Positions 23,976-27,830 of a stretch of 27,830 nucleotides of DNA are shown piece after piece. Below the pieces are notes generated by a model. It saw only the letters and a program-made list of their open reading frames with translations, searched no databases and was not told where the DNA came from. Numbering within the stretch: the first letter of the stretch is position 1; each line of letters begins with the position of its first letter. Source of the stretch: Bacteroidaceae bacterium (GTDB lineage Bacteria; Bacteroidota; Bacteroidia; Bacteroidales; Bacteroidaceae); NCBI GenBank assembly GCA_900768625.1, contig CAAGDO010000007.1, positions 1 through 27,830 on the forward strand, given 5' to 3'. The position numbers and the translations under genes were made by a program.

Positions 23976-26456
23976 TTATTTGTTGGCTGCCGATTTCTCT
24001 GCCGTCTTCTTGGCTGTGGCCTTTTTGGTTGTGGCCTTCTTGGTCGCTGTTTTCTTGGCCGTTGTTTTGGCAGTAGCCTTTTTGGCCGTTGTTGTTTCCG
24101 TTTCGGTCTTTGACGTGCTGGTCTTGCGGGTGGTGCGGCGTTTGGTGCCTCCCTTGGCGTCAGCTTCGATGAATTTCATGCACTCCTCGAGCGTCAGTTC
24201 GGTGGCGCGGTCGTGGTCCTTCTTGGGGATTTTGTAGTTGCCCCCCTTGTAGGTGATGTAGGGACCCCATCTTCCGGCGCGTACTTCGAGGTCAGGATCC
24301 TCTTCGAAGCGTTTCAGATGGCTCTTCTCCTCCGCTTCGCGCTTGGCAGCGATGAGCTGGATAGCCTCTTCGAGCGTCACCTCCATCGGGTCTTCGCCCT
24401 TGGGGATGCTCACGAAGAGTTTGCCGAGTTGCACGTAGGGACCGAAGCGTCCGACGTTCACCTTTACGGCCTGTCCTTCCAGTTCGCCGAGCGTACGCGG
24501 TAATTTGAAAAGCTCGAGCGCTTCTTCGAGTGTGATGGTCTCGATGCTCTGTCCGGGAGCCAGTTTGGAGAATTGCGGTTTTTCGTCGCCCAGCGATTCG
24601 CCCAGCTGTGCCATCGGTCCGAAGCGTCCGATTTTCACGCTGACGGGCTTGCCCGTAGCAGGGTCGTTGCCCAAGATGCGTTCGCCCACGCGGTGTTCGC
24701 TCTTCTCTTCCATCGTGCGGTTCACCTGTTGTTCCAGGTTGGCGTAGAATTCGCGGATGATGCTTTGCCAGTTCGCTTCGCCTTCAGCCACTTCGTCGAA
24801 TTCCTTCTCCACGTTGGCCGTGAAGTTGTAATCCATGATTTCAGGGAAATGGAGAAGGAGGAAGTCGTTGACCACGAGGCCCGTGTCCGTAGGCACGAGT
24901 TTCCCGCGGTTTGAACCCGTGCGTTCGCTCAGGTCGTCGGCGGTCAGGTCATTATCCTTCAGAGTGAGTTGGCGGTAGGGGCGGGGAGAACCTTCATTCT
25001 CGCCACGCACGACATACTGACGCTGCTGGATGGCGGAAATGATGGAAGCATAGGTCGAAGGACGGCCGATGCCCAGTTCTTCAAGCTTATGGACAAGGGA
25101 AGCTTCCGTATAGCGGGCAGGCGGCATGGTGAAGCGTTGCTGGGCTACGATGGCCTCACGTTGCAGTTTCTGACCTTCTGCCATTGGTGGGAGCAGACGT
25201 GATTCGTCATCCTGCGCATTTTCGTCATCGCCTTGGCTTTCGCGGTAGACGCGGAGGAAACCATCGAAACGCACCACTTCGCCGGTGGCCGTGAAGCGTT
25301 CCTCGCGATTGCTCACCTCGATGCTCACGGTTGTGCGTTCGAGCTGGGCGTCGGCCATCTGGCAGGCAATGGTACGCTTCCAGATCAATTCGTAGAGGCG
25401 GCGCTGTTCGTCGGTGCCGTTGATGGTCTGGCGGCTCATGTCGGTCGGACGGATAGCTTCGTGAGCCTCCTGTGCCCCCTTCGAATGGGTGTGGTAAGTG
25501 CGGCGCTGGTGGTAATTGTCGCCCATCAGGTTCTTGATCACCGGTGCGCAACTGTTGAGGCAGAGGTCCGAGAGGTTCATCGAGTCGGTACGCATATAAG
25601 TGATGAGTCCGTCCTCGTAGAGTCCTTGGGCCACGCGCATGGTGCGCGCTACGGCAAATCCGAGTTTGCGGGCCGCTTCCTGTTGGAGGGTAGAGGTGGT
25701 GAAGGGAGGGGCAGGGGTGCGTTTGCTGGGACGTGTGGCAATGCTCTCGATGGTAAATTCGGCATTTCGGCAGTCGTTGAGGAAAGCCTGTGCCTCTGTT
25801 TCGGTGTCGAAGTTCTGTCCGAGATTGGCTTTCAGTTGCACCAGTTTTCCATCGGCATCGGGCACGTCAAACAGGGCATACACCTTGAAATATCCTTTGG
25901 CTTCGAAGGCGTTGACCTCACGTTCGCGTTCGACGATAAGTCTTACAGCTACGCTCTGCACGCGTCCGGCAGAGAGAGAAGGACGTACACGGCGCCACAG
26001 CACGGGTGAGAGTTTGAAACCGACCAATCGGTCGAGCACACGTCGGCACTGTTGGGCATCGACGAGGTTAAGATCGATGTGGCGGGGATGCTCAATAGCG
26101 GCAAGAATGGCTGGCTTGGTGATTTCGTGGAACACGATGCGGCGTGTGGTGTTGGGGTCGAGACCGAGCACTTCGGCCAAATGCCAGGAAATGGCTTCCC
26201 CCTCGCGGTCCTCATCGGATGCGAGCCACACAGCCTCCGATTTTTTAGCCTGTTGGCGGAGTTCGCTCACCACGCGTTTCTTGTCGGTGGGTATTTCATA
26301 TTGTGGTTCAAAGGTCTCGAGATCAACTCCGAAGTTTTTCTTTTTCAAGTCACGGATATGTCCGTAGCTCGACATCACTTTGAAGTCTGTCCCCAAAAAC
26401 TTTTCGATGGTTTTTGCCTTTGCGGGAGACTCGACGATAACCAAGTTCTTTTGCAT
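23976..26456 (-). CDS. topA: DNA topoisomerase I (type IA)
   Basis: TopA relaxes negative supercoils by passing strands through a transient single-strand break. The 826-residue product has the Toprim start MQKNLVIVESPAKAKTIEKF, the acidic DEDREGEAISWHL metal site (81-93), and the active-site tyrosine Y287 in DGLITYMRTDS. C-terminal repeats GRFGPMAQLG, GRFGPYVQLG and GRWGPYITYKG replace zinc fingers. The last roughly 55 residues are a Lys/Ala/Thr-rich tail (KKATAK-type repeats) likely to bind DNA. I chose ATG at 26456, which begins with the conserved Toprim sequence; a TTG at 26504 would read through the promoter repeat. It is the first gene of the topA-aroK-speA transcript, with a consensus promoter just upstream. 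Confidence 0.96.
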   Translation of the reverse strand: MQKNLVIVESPAKAKTIEKFLGTDFKVMSSYGHIRDLKKKNFGVDLETFEPQYEIPTDKKRVVSELRQQAKKSEAVWLASDEDREGEAISWHLAEVLGLDPNTTRRIVFHEITKPAILAAIEHPRHIDLNLVDAQQCRRVLDRLVGFKLSPVLWRRVRPSLSAGRVQSVAVRLIVEREREVNAFEAKGYFKVYALFDVPDADGKLVQLKANLGQNFDTETEAQAFLNDCRNAEFTIESIATRPSKRTPAPPFTTSTLQQEAARKLGFAVARTMRVAQGLYEDGLITYMRTDSMNLSDLCLNSCAPVIKNLMGDNYHQRRTYHTHSKGAQEAHEAIRPTDMSRQTINGTDEQRRLYELIWKRTIACQMADAQLERTTVSIEVSNREERFTATGEVVRFDGFLRVYRESQGDDENAQDDESRLLPPMAEGQKLQREAIVAQQRFTMPPARYTEASLVHKLEELGIGRPSTYASIISAIQQRQYVVRGENEGSPRPYRQLTLKDNDLTADDLSERTGSNRGKLVPTDTGLVVNDFLLLHFPEIMDYNFTANVEKEFDEVAEGEANWQSIIREFYANLEQQVNRTMEEKSEHRVGERILGNDPATGKPVSVKIGRFGPMAQLGESLGDEKPQFSKLAPGQSIETITLEEALELFKLPRTLGELEGQAVKVNVGRFGPYVQLGKLFVSIPKGEDPMEVTLEEAIQLIAAKREAEEKSHLKRFEEDPDLEVRAGRWGPYITYKGGNYKIPKKDHDRATELTLEECMKFIEADAKGGTKRRTTRKTSTSKTETETTTAKKATAKTTAKKTATKKATTKKATAKKTAEKSAANK

Positions 26457-26474
26457 AGTTTCTGAATTATGGTG

Positions 26475-26505
26475 CAAAAGTAGTGCAAGGCGAGCGAAGA
26501 GCAAA
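26475..26505 (-). promoter_or_regulatory. Consensus promoter for topA, lying inside a repeat
   Basis: On the minus strand TTTG (26505-26502) is followed by 19 bases and TACTTTTG (26482-26475), matching the Bacteroidetes -33 and -7 elements. Transcription would begin close to 26468, leaving a leader of about a dozen bases. Nearly the whole promoter is within the 40-bp repeat arm 26476-26515. Confidence 0.75.
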
Positions 26506-26600
26506 AAGAAAAGTTGAAAACTTTTGTTTTTGCTCTTCCGAGGCGCAGCCTACTTTATGAAAAAGTAGTGCAAGGCGAGCGAAGAGCAAAAAGAAAAGTT
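26476..26600. repeat. Promoter-bearing palindromic repeat with a duplicated arm
   Basis: Positions 26476-26515 and 26561-26600 are identical over 40 bases. Between them, about 26514-26556 is an imperfect reverse complement of the same unit (AACTTTT, TTTTTGCTCTTC and TACTTT blocks conserved). The order is therefore direct, inverted, direct. The innermost part folds as AAAAGTT/AACTTTT. The left direct copy supplies the topA promoter; in the right copy the base before the unit is A instead of C, which spoils the final G of the -7 box. Similar palindromes with a CAAAnnTA edge occur widely between genes in Bacteroidales, as far as I recall. Confidence 0.85.
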
Positions 26601-26649
26601 TTCAACTTTTTTGGGGGTTGGGCATGCTGGAAAATCTGAGAGGGCGTAT

Positions 26650-27636
26650 TTATGCATTCGTCAGTCTTGTGATTTCTTCAACGGTCAGGTTCATGGCTTG
26701 AGATACCATGTCTTTGGTCATTCCGTTTTTGAGCATGGTCTTTACAGCGGTCTTTAGGCCGTCTTCAAGATATGCTATAGCTTGTTTCTGTGAAGCGAGT
26801 TCCTGCTTTTGCGAAGCGAGTTCCTGTTTCTGTGAAGCGAGTTCTTGCTTTTGCAAAGCAATTGTTTGGTCCCTTTGAAGAATTTCCGTGTCGCGTTTTT
26901 CTATGGCGGAGATAAATTCTTCCTCCATATTCATGTCTAGGCGTAGTTTGTAGTTAGTAGTCGCACAGATCAGTCGGTGGAGAATATGCATCATTTCGTC
27001 ATCGCCGTAGAATTTATCTTCGTCTACGCTCAGCACTTGATTATTTCCTTTTTCCCGTTGGCTTTGGTCGAAAACGCTGAGCACTTCGTCGAGTCGGTTG
27101 TTCACGCGTCCCCTCAGTCGAGGAATCTGCACGATGATGCTGTCGTGGATCAAACTGTCGATGAAAGCATTGGGGATACCCTTTACGACGGGTCTTCCAT
27201 CGTAGTCCAAGGCCTTGTGTTTGACGTAAACCACGGGTTCCTCGATGTCCCCCACTTTGTGTCCGAGCAGATATACGGCAATCATGGGGATACCATATCC
27301 ATCGTTTTCGCCATCCTTGAGGATGTTTTCAGGATTGGCATATTGTGCTCCGAGGTATTGGCGGAAGCGTAAGGTTTCCGTTTCAAACCAAGTTTTCTGC
27401 AGTTCGATGAGGATGAGTCTGGTGGAGCTATCGTCCTCTTTGATTCTCGCTCCGAAATCGATGCGAAACATGGAGATGTTGTCGCGGCTACCGTTGGTAT
27501 ATTCGTTGCGGCGCATGTCCACCTCCACCACTTCTTTTTTCAGCAGGGCGGAAATGAGCGTCTTGGCGATGCGTTCGTCTTCCATCAGGTACTTGAACAC
27601 GGAATCGTATATCGGGTTGGCTATGTTTACCATCAT
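26650..27636 (-). CDS. Rpn-family PD-(D/E)XK nuclease / putative transposase
   Basis: The 328-residue product starts MMVNIANPIYDSVFKYLMED, the usual opening of Rpn-type proteins (recombination-promoting nucleases with a PD-(D/E)XK fold). The likely metal site is formed by D60 in FRIDFGARI and by E78/Q80 in LILIELQKTW, the E-x-Q variant of the usual E-x-K. After the nuclease domain comes a coiled-coil segment with four tandem QKQELAS-like heptads (about 262-289) and a helical C-terminus (MLKNGMTKDMVSQAMNLTVEEI). ATG at 27636 is chosen (27633 also possible); the codon six bases further upstream is TTG. Rpn proteins are linked to RecA-independent recombination in E. coli; whether this one acts on the flanking 140-bp repeat is unknown. 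Confidence 0.88.
   Translation of the reverse strand: MMVNIANPIYDSVFKYLMEDERIAKTLISALLKKEVVEVDMRRNEYTNGSRDNISMFRIDFGARIKEDDSSTRLILIELQKTWFETETLRFRQYLGAQYANPENILKDGENDGYGIPMIAVYLLGHKVGDIEEPVVYVKHKALDYDGRPVVKGIPNAFIDSLIHDSIIVQIPRLRGRVNNRLDEVLSVFDQSQREKGNNQVLSVDEDKFYGDDEMMHILHRLICATTNYKLRLDMNMEEEFISAIEKRDTEILQRDQTIALQKQELASQKQELASQKQELASQKQAIAYLEDGLKTAVKTMLKNGMTKDMVSQAMNLTVEEITRLTNA
26770..26853 (-). repeat. Four 21-bp tandem units within the Rpn gene
   Basis: Four consecutive 21-base units encode three QKQELAS heptads and a diverged fourth (QKQAIAY). The DNA units differ by only a few bases. The period of seven residues with leucine and alanine spacing predicts a coiled coil whose length could change by slippage without shifting the frame. 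Confidence 0.85.
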
Positions 27637-27743
27637 AAGCAAGGTCGTTTTCGTATTACAATTATTGCTGTCCGGTAAAATTCTGAGAACTGGATTTCCT
27701 GTGCAACAGTTTCATATTTGCGCTTCGCGCGGTTTCTTAACAT
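27633..27743 (-). CDS. Possible 36-codon leader ORF overlapping the Rpn start
   Basis: An ATG at 27743 inside the 140-bp repeat opens a frame (MLRNRAKRKYETVAQEI...) that ends at TGA 27635-27633, overlapping the Rpn start codon as ATGA. The same frame begins in the left repeat copy with one amino-acid change (Gly instead of Glu at residue 11) but has a different end. The overlap could couple translation to the nuclease gene, or be chance. No family is recognisable. Confidence 0.2.
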   Translation of the reverse strand: MLRNRAKRKYETVAQEIQFSEFYRTAIIVIRKRPCL

Positions 27744-27802
27744 TAATGGCCGCCAAAGCCATTAATGGTCATTAAATTTTTCTTTGTATGCTATGCCCTA
27801 AT
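27663..27802 (-). repeat. 140-bp inverted repeat, right copy
   Basis: This is the reverse complement of 1-140 with two substitutions. It ends 26 bases before the Rpn start codon. It contains a perfect 9-bp hairpin (27742-27750 with 27758-27766) and, together with the bases just beyond it, four TAATGG hexamers between 27744 and 27814. The matching sequence beyond position 1 on the other side is outside the window, so the repeat may be longer. Confidence 0.9.
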
Positions 27803-27830
27803 GGGCTTTAATGGTTTTTCCACAGCGTAG

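Noticed and set aside
26770..26853. Tandem 21-bp units as a CRISPR-like array
   Set aside because: The units are contiguous, without spacers, and encode in-frame heptads of a coding sequence.
1..27830. The inverted repeats plus nuclease gene read as one large composite transposon
   Set aside because: The cargo is essential housekeeping genes (murG, murC, ftsQAZ, topA, speA) in a typical Bacteroidales order, Rpn is not a classical transposase, and the repeat looks like a dispersed intergenic element.

Overview
The window comes from a chromosome of the Bacteroidales, most likely Prevotella or a close relative. Four things support this: Bacteroidetes-type promoters (TTTG, a 19-20 nt gap, then TAnnTTTG) upstream of several genes; start codons without Shine-Dalgarno sequences; a C-terminal type IX-like sorting tail on one large secreted protein; and the murG-murC-ftsQ-ftsA-ftsZ-yqeY gene order. 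All 16 well-supported genes are on the minus strand, so transcription runs from the right end of the window to the left.

Layout in transcription order (right to left). (1) The right end holds one copy of a 140-bp repeat and, just downstream, a gene for an Rpn-type PD-(D/E)XK nuclease. (2) A palindromic repeat carrying a promoter leads into topA-aroK-speA (topoisomerase I, shikimate kinase, arginine decarboxylase). (3) Three separately promoted secreted-protein genes follow: a 1149-residue adhesin-like protein with a discoidin-type domain, a GH20 beta-hexosaminidase and a GH2 beta-galactosidase-type enzyme. The first two end in clear intrinsic terminators. (4) A YeiH-family membrane transporter gene has a candidate structured RNA leader and its own terminator. 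(5) The 3' half of the dcw cluster comes next: murG, murC, ftsQ, ftsA and then two consecutive full-length ftsZ genes, followed by yqeY and a terminator. (6) Last is a secreted or lipoprotein-like protein of unknown function and its terminator. The second copy of the 140-bp repeat begins immediately beyond it, inverted relative to the first.

How the genes work together: MurG and MurC make peptidoglycan precursors, FtsQ belongs to the septal FtsQLB complex, FtsA anchors FtsZ filaments to the membrane, and the two FtsZ proteins would be co-expressed from one transcript. GH2, GH20 and the discoidin-domain protein are consistent with degrading or binding host or dietary glycans, but no SusC/SusD pair is present, so this is not a complete polysaccharide-utilisation locus.

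The most notable points are: the tandem ftsZ pair (about 67% identical over the GTPase core by hand count, both with intact GTPase motifs); near-identical 140-bp inverted repeats enclosing the whole 27.5-kb segment; a foldable leader RNA upstream of yeiH whose wobble pairs form only in the transcribed orientation; and a promoter-bearing palindrome with a duplicated arm upstream of topA. I saw no rRNA, tRNA, CRISPR array, prophage or insertion-sequence transposase.
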